This document shows positions 33,700 through 44,270 of a DNA stretch of 64,000 nt, one piece after another. The notes under the pieces were generated by a model. That model had not been told where the DNA came from and did no database searches. It worked only from the letters and a program-made list of their open reading frames with translations. Source of the DNA: Ralstonia sp. UNC404CL21Col (GTDB lineage Bacteria > Pseudomonadota > Gammaproteobacteria > Burkholderiales > Burkholderiaceae). Both the position numbers and the translations under genes were made by a program. Position 1 is the stretch's first letter, and every line of letters starts with the position of its first letter. The stretch spans positions 1,488,001-1,552,000 of the forward strand of contig NZ_JIBE01000004.1 in NCBI RefSeq assembly GCF_000620465.1, given 5' to 3'.

Positions 33700-34369
33700 G
33701 CGCGCGCTCCATGCGCCGGGTCAGGCGCGAAATCGGGTAGCAGTAAACGAAGAACAGGGCGAGCACGGTGAAGTAGGTCAGCACCGTAAACGGCGTGCGA
33801 TTGACCGTGTTGCTGGCGATCTGGGCGGTGTCGAGCAGATCGTGCACGCCCACCAGCGACGCCAGTGCCGTGCCCATGGTGATGACGGCGTACAGGTTCA
33901 TCCACGAAGGCAGCATGCGCCGCACGCACTGCGGCAACACGATGCGCCAGAGGATGTCGCGCCGTGTAAACGCCAGCGACGCTGCGGCTTCCCACTGCGT
34001 ATGCGGGATCGACTGCACCGCGCCACGGAAGATTTCCGCCACGTGCGCACTTGCTGGCAATGCCAGCGCGAACGTCACCTTGAGCCAATCCGGAAACGGG
34101 ATCACATGGCCGCGCACGACAATTTCGAACGGCACCGCGTACGCAATGCCGTAAACCAGTACAAGCCAGGGAGCATTGCGAAACGCAACGACATAGCCGC
34201 CGGCGAGCTGCCTTAGCCCGCGCACCGACGACAAATGCAGTGCGCCGATCGCCAGCCCGACCAAGGTGCCGAGCCCGACGGCCAGCAAGCTGATGCCGAC
34301 GTTGATGCCCAGCCCCCGCAGCAAAGCTGGCGACCAATGCAGAAGCGTGGCGAGAAGGGTGTCAGGCAT
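33686..34369 (-). CDS. Polar amino-acid ABC transporter permease
   Basis: 227 residues from the ATG at 34369. It has five hydrophobic helices and the inner-membrane loop EAAASLAFTRRDILWRIVLPQCVRRMLPSW (EAA motif) typical of the HisM/GlnP family. It overlaps the ATP-binding gene downstream by 14 bases and the other permease upstream by 8 bases. The two permeases pair as a heterodimer. Confidence 0.92.
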   Translation of the reverse strand: MPDTLLATLLHWSPALLRGLGINVGISLLAVGLGTLVGLAIGALHLSSVRGLRQLAGGYVVAFRNAPWLVLVYGIAYAVPFEIVVRGHVIPFPDWLKVTFALALPASAHVAEIFRGAVQSIPHTQWEAAASLAFTRRDILWRIVLPQCVRRMLPSWMNLYAVITMGTALASLVGVHDLLDTAQIASNTVNRTPFTVLTYFTVLALFFVYCYPISRLTRRMERAHVAA

Positions 34370-35144
34370 GCGCGGCGCTCCCCAATGCGGCGTGGCCAGC
34401 GGCGCCGTAACCAGGCATCTGCAACCGGCGTTCGATCCATGCGCCCAGCGCATGCACGGCATAGGTCACCACGCCGTAGAACAGCAGCAACAGCACCATG
34501 CATTCGAGCACGTTGTCGCGCTGTGTCCAGATCATCAGCGCGCTATACGTGAGGTCGCCCACCGCAATGGCCGATGCCAGCGACGATGCCTTTACCAGTT
34601 CCACGGTGTTGTTCATCAGCGAGGGCCATGCCGCGCGAAGTGCGAGCGGCAGTTGCACGCGCCACAGGCGCTCGCGTGCGCTGAAGCCGAGCGAAGTTGC
34701 GGCTTCCAGCATGGCAGGCGGCACGGCTTCAATGCCGGCACGCAGGGCTTCCGCATGAAACGCCGCCTTGTGTAGCGAGAGCAACGTCACCGCCCAGAAG
34801 AACGGCGTGAGCGGATTGGTCAACTGCCACTGCGCCAGCGTTTGCGTGATCAGCGTGTTGACGACGAGAAACGCGCAGCACAACTGCACGAGCGTGGGCG
34901 TGTTGCGCGTCAGTTCGATAAAGCCCTGCGCCAGCCATCTCACGCGCTTATGCGGCGATACCAGCAGCCGCGCGAGCCCAACACCAAAGATGAGGCTCAG
35001 CACCACGGTGCTCAGCATCACCAGCAGCGAAACCTTCGCGCCTTGCAGCAGCGCATTGCGCTCGTACGCCTCGGTCAGAAAGCTGTAGTCGAGGCCGGTG
35101 TGGCGGACCAGCGCAATCGCCCGCGCGAGCAGATCGTCAGTCAA
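34362..35144 (-). CDS. Polar amino-acid ABC transporter permease
   Basis: 260 residues starting at TTG 35144 (MTDDLLARAIALVRHTG). It has the EAA-type loop LEAATSLGFSARERLWRVQLPLALRAAWPSL and several hydrophobic helices. The start is 14 bases after the binding-protein stop. It belongs to the HisM-like family together with its neighbour at 33686. Confidence 0.91.
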   Translation of the reverse strand: MTDDLLARAIALVRHTGLDYSFLTEAYERNALLQGAKVSLLVMLSTVVLSLIFGVGLARLLVSPHKRVRWLAQGFIELTRNTPTLVQLCCAFLVVNTLITQTLAQWQLTNPLTPFFWAVTLLSLHKAAFHAEALRAGIEAVPPAMLEAATSLGFSARERLWRVQLPLALRAAWPSLMNNTVELVKASSLASAIAVGDLTYSALMIWTQRDNVLECMVLLLLFYGVVTYAVHALGAWIERRLQMPGYGAAGHAALGSAAHA

Positions 35145-35158
35145 CTGCAGCCTCTCGA

Positions 35159-36007
35159 TCAGCCGCGCGTGGCCTTCAGCTTGTCATGCCATTCGACCAG
35201 CGCGGGCGAAGGCGGCAGGATGCCGTTCTTCTTCTCCGTTTCGATCAGCCAGCCGGTGCGGTGCCAGCCCTGGACGATGCGGTCGAGGGCGGCCACGGTG
35301 TCGTTCTCGCCCTTGCGCGCCCAGATGACCGTGGGCGAAGGGATGAGGTCCGGGCCGACGATGCGGTAGTCCTTCCATTCGGGGTTGCTGCGGGGCAGCG
35401 GCTGCAGCAGCGTGGCATCGTGCACGGCAGCAGCGCAGTTGTTGCCGCGCAGGGCCAGCAAGGACTCGGCCGGGCTCTTGAACCCCTTGGGCGTGGCGCC
35501 AATGTCGGCTGCCAGCGGCTTGGCATAGCTGCTGCCTTGCGACAGGCAGACGTCCTTGCCTTTCAGGTCACTCCACTGGTGCACCGCGCTGTCTTTCGGG
35601 ACCAACGCCACGCCGCCCACGCGGTAGTACGGCGTCGGCACGTGGGCGAGCAGCTCTGCGCGCTCGGAGTTCAGCTCCATCGCCGCAACCAGGACGTCAA
35701 CACGCCCCTGCTGCAGAAATTGCACGCGGTTCGAAGGTTGCACCTGCACCGTCTCCACTTCCACGCCAAGCCCGCGCCCGAGTGCCTGTGCGAGGTCGAT
35801 GTTGAAGCCCGTACCGCGCTGCGTGACGGGATCGATGGAGCCGAATGGCCCGCCCGACAGCACCACGCCCACGACAAGCTTCTTGCGCTGCTGGATCTTG
35901 TCGAGCGTGGCATCAGCATGTGCCGCTGTTGCACTGAACGCGGCGGCCGCTGCCAATGCGACGGAAGCGAAGACGGATCGGCGGAACGAGGAAGAAGGGG
36001 CGGACAT
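35159..36007 (-). CDS. Amino-acid ABC transporter substrate-binding protein
   Basis: 282 residues. A signal peptide of about 30 residues (FASVALAAAAAFSATAAHA-D) is followed by the type 2 periplasmic binding fold (KKLVVGVVLSGGPFGSIDPVTQRGTGFNIDLAQALG, residues about 42-76, then QQGRVDVLVAAMELNSER and YRVGGVALVPKDS). The family binds polar amino acids or derivatives. The neighbouring metC and thiol dioxygenase genes suggest a sulfur amino acid as cargo, which is an inference from position only. It is first in the operon. Confidence 0.92.
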   Translation of the reverse strand: MSAPSSSFRRSVFASVALAAAAAFSATAAHADATLDKIQQRKKLVVGVVLSGGPFGSIDPVTQRGTGFNIDLAQALGRGLGVEVETVQVQPSNRVQFLQQGRVDVLVAAMELNSERAELLAHVPTPYYRVGGVALVPKDSAVHQWSDLKGKDVCLSQGSSYAKPLAADIGATPKGFKSPAESLLALRGNNCAAAVHDATLLQPLPRSNPEWKDYRIVGPDLIPSPTVIWARKGENDTVAALDRIVQGWHRTGWLIETEKKNGILPPSPALVEWHDKLKATRG

Positions 36008-36096
36008 GGCACGCGACAGATTGTTTCTGAAGCAGCCATTGTCCGAGACGCCCGTCGTGCAACGAACGAATAAAAACCGGAAACGTTATGCGCCGC

Positions 36097-37224
36097 TCAG
36101 GGCTTTTGCGGCCCGAGGCGCATGCGCAAGGCCCGCCGGCGGTTGCGCATCCAGTCGACGGCGCGGCGGCCGAGGGCGATGGATGGCAGTTCGACATAGC
36201 GATGCAGCAGCACGGCCAGCGCCAGCGTGAGCGCGAGGTTGACGGCAAACAGCATCAACTGCGTGCCGAGCCACTCCGGCGCGAGCCGGCCCACCACGCG
36301 ATGCGTGGCTTCAATCACGCTCGGGTGCACGAGGTACAGCGCATACGACAACTCGCCCAGCCAGACGGCGACGCGCGGCACACGAAGCTCGCCGCAGTGC
36401 TCCATGGCCACCATGCCGATCAACAACGCGCCGGTGGGCAGGCCCCGCGCGAGCAGATCGAATTTCGGGACCGGGCCGACGACCGACATCACGAACGTTG
36501 CCGCGCCAATCGCCATCAGGACACGCGCAACGGCCGGTGTCAGGCGATGCCGATGTGCCGCATACAGCCATGCCAGCCCGGCGCCCAACAGGAACTCCAG
36601 CACCAGCGGGTTGGCTGCCATGGCCTGCAATGGCGTGGCCCAGTCGTACAACGCTTCCGGGTTGCGCTGCACGACGCCGTTGTGCCAGAACGGCACGATG
36701 ATCGTTGTCGTGAACAGCGCCAACGCCACCAGCCCAAGCGCGCGCCGTCCGAACAGCGCCAGCCCCATCGCGCACAACGCGTAGAAAAACACTTCGTAGT
36801 TGAGCGACCAGCCGACATACAGCGCCGGATAGCCGAAGTACGGTGCATCCACATTGGCCTGCGGCAAAAACGCCAGCGAAGTGAGCAATACGCCCGACGA
36901 GACGGGATTGAGCCACGTCGAATGCAGGACCGACATCAGCCAGTAGGGCGGCGCCAGGCGGAACGCCCGCTTGACGACAAATTCGTCGGCCGGCTCCGGC
37001 CCCTTGGGGCCGAGAATGGCCACCCACGCAATGATGAAGCCGCTGATGACGAAGAACACGTCCACACCGACATGCCCGCGCTTGATCACCTGCGACGTCA
37101 GCCACGCAAGCGCAGGGACGTCGACATGGGCCAGGGCAAGTCCGGAATGGAACACCACGACATACAGCGCAGCGAAGCCCCGCAGCGCCTGGATGCTGAG
37201 TAGAGAAGACGAAGAACGGTTCAC
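36097..37224 (-). CDS. Acyltransferase 3-family membrane protein
   Basis: 375 residues from GTG 37224. It has about ten hydrophobic helices and the family marks LLSIQALRGFAALYVVVFHSG (active-site Arg and His region), VDVFFVISGFI and a YALYLVHPSVIEATHR motif near the end. Members O-acylate cell-surface sugars (LPS or exopolysaccharide) in the inner membrane, for example OafA and ExoZ. No glycan gene lies nearby to point to the substrate. It is on the same strand as the ABC operon, 89 bases upstream of its start. Confidence 0.88.
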   Translation of the reverse strand: MNRSSSSLLSIQALRGFAALYVVVFHSGLALAHVDVPALAWLTSQVIKRGHVGVDVFFVISGFIIAWVAILGPKGPEPADEFVVKRAFRLAPPYWLMSVLHSTWLNPVSSGVLLTSLAFLPQANVDAPYFGYPALYVGWSLNYEVFFYALCAMGLALFGRRALGLVALALFTTTIIVPFWHNGVVQRNPEALYDWATPLQAMAANPLVLEFLLGAGLAWLYAAHRHRLTPAVARVLMAIGAATFVMSVVGPVPKFDLLARGLPTGALLIGMVAMEHCGELRVPRVAVWLGELSYALYLVHPSVIEATHRVVGRLAPEWLGTQLMLFAVNLALTLALAVLLHRYVELPSIALGRRAVDWMRNRRRALRMRLGPQKP

Positions 37225-37273
37225 GCGGGATGGCTATCGATAACGCAGAGAGCAACCCACGCTGGCAAGCAAG

Positions 37274-38452
<1,179 letters not shown>

Positions 38453-38475
38453 GATTTTCCATTCAGCGCGTGGGG

Positions 38476-39678
38476 TCAGGAATAGAAAGAAGGTTCGGGC
38501 AGCGTGCCGTTCAGCGCCCAGTCGCCCAACTCGTGCAGCTTGTAGTCGACAGGGTCGTGCAGCGTCTGCGTGCGCAGGTTGCGCCAGAAGCGGTCCAGCG
38601 CGAGCGCGCCGTGGGTGGCGCGTGCGCCGGTCGTCTCGAACATTCGGCTGGTCAGATCGAGACCGACCCGCGTGGCTGCAACCTTGGCGGTGGCGATGGC
38701 AACACCAACGTGGCCGCGCGCGCGTGCCGTCAACGTGGGGCCTTGCACCCACGCTTCGTCAAACCGTGTGGCCGCTTGCCGCGCCAGCAGGCGCACGCTC
38801 TCCAGGCCGACAAAGAACTCACCGTAGTGGGCCAGCGTGTACGGGTCTTCGCTCGCCCGTTTTGCTGCAGACCGATGCCACGGTCGCGCCTCGTGCAGCG
38901 TGTAGTGCCGCGCCTGCTCGAACGCACCTTCTGCCAGACCCAGGAACAGGTGCACGAACACCAGCTGCGCCAGCAACGGGCGCAACGACGAAAAAGGCGT
39001 GGTGAGCGGCCCCGGATCGCGGAGCAGTTCGTTTTCTTCCACACGGACCTTCTCGAATAGCGCGCTGCCGCTGTCGGTCTGGCGCTGCCCGAAGGCGTTC
39101 CAGTCGTGGTTGAGCGTGATGCCGGCGCGTGCAGTCGGCACCGCTGCAACCAGCAGCTTGCGACTGTGTTCATCGATGCCCGAGGCAATCAGCATTTGCG
39201 AATCCAAGGCGCCCGAGCAGAAGCTCTTCTTGCCTGAGAACTCGTACCAGCCGTCGAACCTGCGCACGATGGTGCGATCGTCCAGCGGGTTCAGCGCGTT
39301 GCCCCAGAACCAGTGCTTGCGCGCGGTCTGCTCGTACCACGGCTCCCACTGGTCTGGCCGCGCAAACAGGCGCACGGTCGCCAAAAGCAGATGGTGGAAG
39401 CCGTAAACGTGGGCGATGGAGCTATCCACCTGTGCCAACTCGCGCACGGTGTCCAACGTCTCGGCCCAACTGGCACCGTGCCCGCCATAGCGCTTGGGAA
39501 TCGCCAGGGAAAGCAGGCCGCTGCGCCGCAACGCGTCGCGTTCGGCCAAGGGCGTGCCGCCCGCGGCATCGCGTTCCACCGCCGTCCGGGCGAACTCGGC
39601 AGCCAGTGCCTTGGCGGATGGCGGCGCCGGCACTGCAAGGGTTTCGGTGTCAGGAAAGATTGCCGTTTCTGTTGTCAT
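38476..39678 (-). CDS. SfnB/DszC-like acyl-CoA dehydrogenase-fold flavoenzyme
   Basis: 400 residues from the ATG at 39678 (MTTETAIFPDTETL); the upstream TTG is less likely. It is an acyl-CoA dehydrogenase-fold protein of the sulfur-acquisition type: LSLAIPKRYGGHGASWAETLDTVRELAQVDSSIAHVYGFHH, then GKKSFCSGALDSQMLIASG, and SRMFETTGARATHGALALDRFWRNLRTQTLHDP. SfnB and DszC relatives use reduced flavin to oxygenate sulfur compounds or serve unknown roles in sulfone use. It is the first of two paralogues in this operon. Confidence 0.88.
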   Translation of the reverse strand: MTTETAIFPDTETLAVPAPPSAKALAAEFARTAVERDAAGGTPLAERDALRRSGLLSLAIPKRYGGHGASWAETLDTVRELAQVDSSIAHVYGFHHLLLATVRLFARPDQWEPWYEQTARKHWFWGNALNPLDDRTIVRRFDGWYEFSGKKSFCSGALDSQMLIASGIDEHSRKLLVAAVPTARAGITLNHDWNAFGQRQTDSGSALFEKVRVEENELLRDPGPLTTPFSSLRPLLAQLVFVHLFLGLAEGAFEQARHYTLHEARPWHRSAAKRASEDPYTLAHYGEFFVGLESVRLLARQAATRFDEAWVQGPTLTARARGHVGVAIATAKVAATRVGLDLTSRMFETTGARATHGALALDRFWRNLRTQTLHDPVDYKLHELGDWALNGTLPEPSFYS

Positions 39679-39708
39679 GAACAATCGGGAAAGACGAATG
39701 GACGCCGC

Positions 39709-40491
39709 TCACGCCAAGGCTGGTGCTTGGCCCGCAACATCGCGGCCGAAATAGAAATGCTGGATGTCCTCACGCTCGCGCAACGCCTCAGCCGTGTCAT
39801 TGAGCACGGTGACGCCTGCCTCCAGCACCGTGGCGCGATCGGCGTATTGCAGGGCCACCGTGGAGTTCTGTTCGGCCACCAGGATCGACAGCCCGTCTTC
39901 ACGATTGAGCTGCCGCAGCCTCGCAAAGATGTCCTGCACGACCAGGGGCGCGAGGCCCATCGACAGCTCGTCCAGCACCAGCAGGCGCGGGCGTGACATC
40001 AGCGCGCGCCCAATGGCGGCCATCTGCTGCTCACCGCCCGACGTGAGGCCGGCGGCAACCCGGCGCCGTGCTTTCAGGCGCGGGAAGATCGCGTACACGC
40101 GTTCCAGATCGGCGGCCGTCTCCGCGCGCGAAGCGCTGCGCCCGAGCGCACCGGTAACCAGGTTCGCTTCGATGGACAGGTTCGGAAAGCAGCGCCGGCC
40201 CTCCAGCACCTGAACGAGCCCCAGGCGCACCAGCTGCGCAGGCGTGGTGCGAGCGACGTCATGCCCGTCGAAACGGATGGTGCCCGCAGTGACCTGTCCG
40301 CGTTCGGGCACCAGCAGGTTCGAGATCGCCTTGAGCGTGCTCGACTTGCCCGCACCGTTTGCGCCCAGCAGTGCGTGCACCTCACCGCGTTGCACGGTGA
40401 GGTTCACGTTGTGCAGGGCGACGATGGCATTCTGGTACGTCGCTTCGACACCGTTGACGTGCAGCAGCACAGCAGGATCGCGCATCGTCAT
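39709..40491 (-). CDS. Branched-chain-type ABC transporter ATP-binding protein (LivF-like)
   Basis: 260 residues from ATG 40491. Walker A LGANGAGKSS (42-51), signature LTSGGEQQMAAIGRAL and Walker B LLVLDELSMGLAP are clear; the last is the usual LivF sequence. It lies between the two SfnB-like genes rather than beside the other transporter genes, so the transporter is split within the operon. It works with the LivG-like ATPase at 45167. Confidence 0.9.
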   Translation of the reverse strand: MTMRDPAVLLHVNGVEATYQNAIVALHNVNLTVQRGEVHALLGANGAGKSSTLKAISNLLVPERGQVTAGTIRFDGHDVARTTPAQLVRLGLVQVLEGRRCFPNLSIEANLVTGALGRSASRAETAADLERVYAIFPRLKARRRVAAGLTSGGEQQMAAIGRALMSRPRLLVLDELSMGLAPLVVQDIFARLRQLNREDGLSILVAEQNSTVALQYADRATVLEAGVTVLNDTAEALREREDIQHFYFGRDVAGQAPALA

Positions 40492-40496
40492 CACGC

Positions 40497-41753
40497 TCAG
40501 GCCGCTTTGGCGATGGGCGGCGTCGCCGTGGTACCGGGCCCCGCACCGATCTGCCAGACATACGGCGGTTCGGTGCCGTTGATGTGCCAGTCGCCGATGA
40601 TGCGCGCCTTGTAGATCAGCGGATTGTGCGAGGCCACCGTGCGCGCGTTGCGCCAGTGGCGGTCCAGCGCCTTGCCCGAGGCCGTAGCGGATGCGCTGAG
40701 CGCATTGAAGAACTGCGTGGACGCACGCAACACGAGATCGGAAATCGCCACCTGCCCTTGCGCGGATTCGAGTTCGGCGTCGATGTTGGCCTGGCGCTCC
40801 TGCGCAGCGTCGCCGGCCCAGCGGGCGTCATAGGCGCGTTGCGCGGCGAAGGTGGCGCGAATGGCCGTGGCCTCTGCCGCGTAGGCCAGTGCCGACACCT
40901 CGCCAACCACCTGCTGCACCTGCACGTCTTGCGCCACCGCCGAGGCGTTGCCGGTGCTGAAGATGCGTTTGCGCTCGCGCACTTGCTGCGCAACCTCGCG
41001 CGTGATGGCGCGCGCAATGCCAGCCAGCGTGGCCAGGTGGAACAGCTGGTAGAACGCCGTCTGATACTTGAAGCGGCTGCTGAACGGGAAGATGTTTTCG
41101 TCTTCCACGGCGGCGTTCTCATACACCGAGGTGCCGCTGCCGGTGGTGCGCTGGCCGAAGCCGTTCCAGTCGTCGTGGTGCGTCACGCCGGGCTGGTGCG
41201 AGCTGACGGCGGCGATCACGTCGGTGCCGTCTTCCAGGCGCGCGTACAGGTCGACCCAATCGGCAAAGATGCTTCCGGTGCTGTAGTACTTGCGCCCGTT
41301 GGCAACCCAGCGGCCGTCCCGTTTGGAGATGCGCGTGATGACATCGCCAATGGCCACGTCGCCGACTTCCGTCCACGCGTTGCCGACCAGGTCGCCGGCC
41401 ACGAAGCGCCGCAGCCAGACTTCGTTGCCGGCATCGCGCGGTGCGTTCAGGCGATCTTCCACGAAGGCGAAATGCCCGCGCAGCGCCTGCACGATGTTGG
41501 AGTCGGCGTCGGCCAGCTCAATCAGCAGCTGGAACAGTTGGGGCAGCGTGGCGCCGTCGCCGCCATATTCCACCGGCACGCGCACCGCGCCGAAGCCCGC
41601 CTGCTTGAGCCACTGGATGGCGTCGACGCCGAGCTGGCGGTTGTGCTCGCGCTGCAAGGCGGTATCGCGGATGCGCTGGAAGACGGGGCGGTACTTCTGC
41701 GCAAGGGTTTCGTAGGGAGCGCCGAACAGGGTCTCGGCGTGCGGCTGCGTCAT
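40497..41753 (-). CDS. SfnB-family acyl-CoA dehydrogenase-like flavoenzyme
   Basis: 418 residues starting MTQPHAETLFGAPYETLAQKYRPVF. It is an acyl-CoA dehydrogenase fold with ALRGHFAFVEDRL, AIGDVITRISKRDGRWVANGRKYYSTGSIFADW, HDDWNGFGQRTTGSGT, and the C-terminal KALDRHWRNARTVASHNPLIYKARIIGDW. It resembles SfnB and DszC, and is paralogous to 38476 but distinct. It lies five bases upstream of the LivF-like gene's start, so they are tightly coupled. It probably takes part in organosulfur oxidation with reduced flavin from MsuE. Confidence 0.88.
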   Translation of the reverse strand: MTQPHAETLFGAPYETLAQKYRPVFQRIRDTALQREHNRQLGVDAIQWLKQAGFGAVRVPVEYGGDGATLPQLFQLLIELADADSNIVQALRGHFAFVEDRLNAPRDAGNEVWLRRFVAGDLVGNAWTEVGDVAIGDVITRISKRDGRWVANGRKYYSTGSIFADWVDLYARLEDGTDVIAAVSSHQPGVTHHDDWNGFGQRTTGSGTSVYENAAVEDENIFPFSSRFKYQTAFYQLFHLATLAGIARAITREVAQQVRERKRIFSTGNASAVAQDVQVQQVVGEVSALAYAAEATAIRATFAAQRAYDARWAGDAAQERQANIDAELESAQGQVAISDLVLRASTQFFNALSASATASGKALDRHWRNARTVASHNPLIYKARIIGDWHINGTEPPYVWQIGAGPGTTATPPIAKAA

Positions 41754-41798
41754 GGCGAACCTCCGGGTGGGTCGGGCAGGGTGGAGAGACAGCGGAAT

Positions 41799-43130
41799 TC
41801 AATCGTTGATGCTCGTGCGCACCTTGATGTTTTTCTCTTTGGCGTACGCCAGCGACGATTTCTCGATGATGGGCCGCAGCAGTTTCCAGTCCGGTGCGAT
41901 CCAGTCGGAGATCACGTTCCATTTCGTGCCATCCCACTGCTGGAAGGCGACGCGGCCGTCTCCTTCATGGTTGTCCCACGTGACGTTGATGGAGTGGAAC
42001 AGGCCCTTGGCGCCCAGCGCAGCGGCGCGGGCTTCGTCAATCTTCAGGTTCTCCAGGCCCCAGCGGACTTCGTCGCCCGTCAGCGTGCGCTTGCCGAACT
42101 TGGCCTGCGCGATGCGGATGGCTTCCACGTTCAGGATGCCGTTGAGCACGCCCAGGTTGTGGTACACGCTGCCGATGCGCTTCTTGTCTTGCAGGTTGCC
42201 CTTGCCGTGGTCGTACAGCGTCTTGGTGATCTGCTGAACCACCGGGTATTGCGCACCCGCGGCCACCGTCGTGATGGCGACGTAGCCCTTGGCGGCATCG
42301 CCGGCCGGGATCACGTCTTCTTCGGAGTTGGACCACACGTTGCCGATGATGTGGTCGGCCGGAAAGCCTGTCTTCTGTGCCGTCTTGAGCGCCACCGGGT
42401 TCATCACGCCCCAGCCGCGCAGCACGACGTAATCGGGTTTGGCGCGGCGGATGGCCAACCACTGCGATTGCTGCTCATTGCCCGGGTGCGGCACTTCGAT
42501 CTGCTGCACCGTGAAGCCGTATTTCTTCGCCAGCAGTTCATAGATGGGGATCGTCTCTTTGCCGTACGGCGAGCCGTGATACAGCACGACGATCTTCTTG
42601 CCCTTGAGCTTGTCGACGCCGCCTTCCTTGGTGCCGATGTAGTTGACGATGCCGGAGGTCTCGCTGTACGGATTGAGCAGCAGCGGGAAGATGTACTTGA
42701 ACACCCGTCCGTCCGTCGTGTCGGTGCGGCCGTGGTTGATGGTGAGCAGCGGCACCTTGTCGGCCGTCACCCGGTCGAGCAGCGCATACGCAATGCCGAC
42801 GGACAGCGGATTCCATGTGGCGATGCCGGGGTGCGTCTTCAGGCGTTCGTACACCTCCACGCCGCGTTCCACTTCGTACTGCGTTTCGCCTTCTTCCCAG
42901 GTCAGCTTGACGCCGCCCACGCCGCCGTCTCGCGTGTTGACGAGGTTCAGGTAATCGATGAAGCCGCCAAAGAACCCCGTGCCGCCGGCTGCATATGGGC
43001 CGACGCGGTAGCTTTGCAGCGGAAAGAACTGCTCATCCGCATGGGCGGCTTGTACGCCCAGACCGGTCAGGCCAGAAAGGGCCAGCGCGCCGGTCAGCAA
43101 CGCCATCTTGATGGTGCGGGGGAAGGACAT
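41799..43130 (-). CDS. Branched-chain-type ABC transporter substrate-binding protein
   Basis: 443 residues, longer than LivJ. A signal peptide of about 31 residues (MALLTGALALSGLTGLGVQAAHA) is followed by the type 1 periplasmic binding fold (LQSYRVGPYAAGGTGFFGGFIDYLNLVNTRDGGVGGVKLTWEEGETQYEVERGVEVYERL and later GKKIVVLYHGSPYGKETIPIYELLAKKYGF). In this operon it should bind a sulfur-containing organic compound rather than a branched-chain amino acid. That is an inference from context. Confidence 0.9.
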   Translation of the reverse strand: MSFPRTIKMALLTGALALSGLTGLGVQAAHADEQFFPLQSYRVGPYAAGGTGFFGGFIDYLNLVNTRDGGVGGVKLTWEEGETQYEVERGVEVYERLKTHPGIATWNPLSVGIAYALLDRVTADKVPLLTINHGRTDTTDGRVFKYIFPLLLNPYSETSGIVNYIGTKEGGVDKLKGKKIVVLYHGSPYGKETIPIYELLAKKYGFTVQQIEVPHPGNEQQSQWLAIRRAKPDYVVLRGWGVMNPVALKTAQKTGFPADHIIGNVWSNSEEDVIPAGDAAKGYVAITTVAAGAQYPVVQQITKTLYDHGKGNLQDKKRIGSVYHNLGVLNGILNVEAIRIAQAKFGKRTLTGDEVRWGLENLKIDEARAAALGAKGLFHSINVTWDNHEGDGRVAFQQWDGTKWNVISDWIAPDWKLLRPIIEKSSLAYAKEKNIKVRTSIND

Positions 43131-43187
43131 GGTGCAGATGCTCCTGGTATCGATGCGACGTAGGTCGAGTGGAGACAGAGGATGGAA

Positions 43188-44267
43188 TCAGCGCCGGGAA
43201 GCGGGGCGCACGACGTTGCCTATCCGGCGCAGCACCCGCTGCCACAGGGCGGCAAGGCCCTGCGGCTCGGCAATCAGAAAGGCCACGATGAGCGCACCGA
43301 TCACGATGCGTTGGCTGAGGTCCCGCACGCCGGAGTCGAACCGGCTGCCGAACACGAAAGCCCCAAAGCGGGACAGCAGCAGCGGAAACACCACCACCAG
43401 CGCCGCGCCAAGGAACGCGCCCCGGATGGTCGCCAGGCCGCCGATGATGACGATGAACAGGATCTGGAACGATCGATCGAGATTGAAGCCCGCGGGCTCC
43501 ACCGTGCGCAGATAGATGAAGCCCCACAGCACACCCGCCACGCCAATGACGAACGATGAGATGGCAAAGGCGAGCAGCTTGGTCCGCAGTACCGGCACGC
43601 CGGTGACGCGTGCCGCCATTTCGTTGTCACGCACGGCAATGAAATGGTGGCCAGTGGGCGTTTGCACGAGTCGCCAGACCAGCGCCGTGAGGATCGCCAC
43701 GACCGTGAGCGCGAACACGTAGCGCAGCGCTGGCGTGTCGAACGCGAAGCCCGCCACCACGATGGGCGGCGCGTCGATCACGCCCGATGCGTTGTTGTTG
43801 CTGAACCAGCCGTACTTGGTCAGTGCCCACTGCACGAAGAATTGCGCGGCGAGGGTCGATACGGCCAGGTAGAAGCCGCGCAGGCGCAGGCTCGGCAACC
43901 CGAAGGCGACGCCGATGGCGGTGGCGGCTAGCCCGGCCAGCACAATGCTGACAGGCAGCGGCAGACCGTCAACGCGCAGGTTGAAGTTGTACGCGGCGAA
44001 TGCGCCCACTGCCATGAAGGCGGCCGAGCCCGCCGACAATTGCCCCGCGTAGCCGGTCAACAGGTTCAGGCCCACCGCCGCAAGCGACAGCGCAAGGAAC
44101 GGAATGAGGATGGCATCCAGCCAATAGTCCGATGCCACCAGCGGCACGACGAAGTAGGCCAGCAGCAGCGTCACCGCGGGCGTTGCCCATGCGGGCCAGG
44201 ACAGGTGCGTCCGCGCAGTGGAAGGGCGCGTGGTGTGCCCGGATGGGGCGTCCAATGCAGTCGACAT
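43188..44267 (-). CDS. Branched-chain-type ABC transporter permease (LivM-like)
   Basis: 359 residues, about ten hydrophobic helices. The LivM signature is in RDNEMAARVTGVPVLRTKLLAFAISSFVIGVAGVLWGFIY, and the family marks GLNLLTGYAGQLSAGSAAFMAVGAFAAY and VIIGGLATIRGAFLGAALV are both present. It begins three bases after the LivH-like gene's stop. It pairs with that gene as the transmembrane heterodimer. Confidence 0.92.
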   Translation of the reverse strand: MSTALDAPSGHTTRPSTARTHLSWPAWATPAVTLLLAYFVVPLVASDYWLDAILIPFLALSLAAVGLNLLTGYAGQLSAGSAAFMAVGAFAAYNFNLRVDGLPLPVSIVLAGLAATAIGVAFGLPSLRLRGFYLAVSTLAAQFFVQWALTKYGWFSNNNASGVIDAPPIVVAGFAFDTPALRYVFALTVVAILTALVWRLVQTPTGHHFIAVRDNEMAARVTGVPVLRTKLLAFAISSFVIGVAGVLWGFIYLRTVEPAGFNLDRSFQILFIVIIGGLATIRGAFLGAALVVVFPLLLSRFGAFVFGSRFDSGVRDLSQRIVIGALIVAFLIAEPQGLAALWQRVLRRIGNVVRPASRR

Positions 44268-44270
44268 GGC

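Noticed and set aside
40584-43163. 859-codon plus-strand open frame opposite the SfnB-like, LivK-like genes
   Set aside because: It is the antisense shadow of GC-rich genes. The minus-strand frames have full domains, signal peptide and ribosome binding sites, and the plus-strand translation is His/Arg/Val-rich without any domain.
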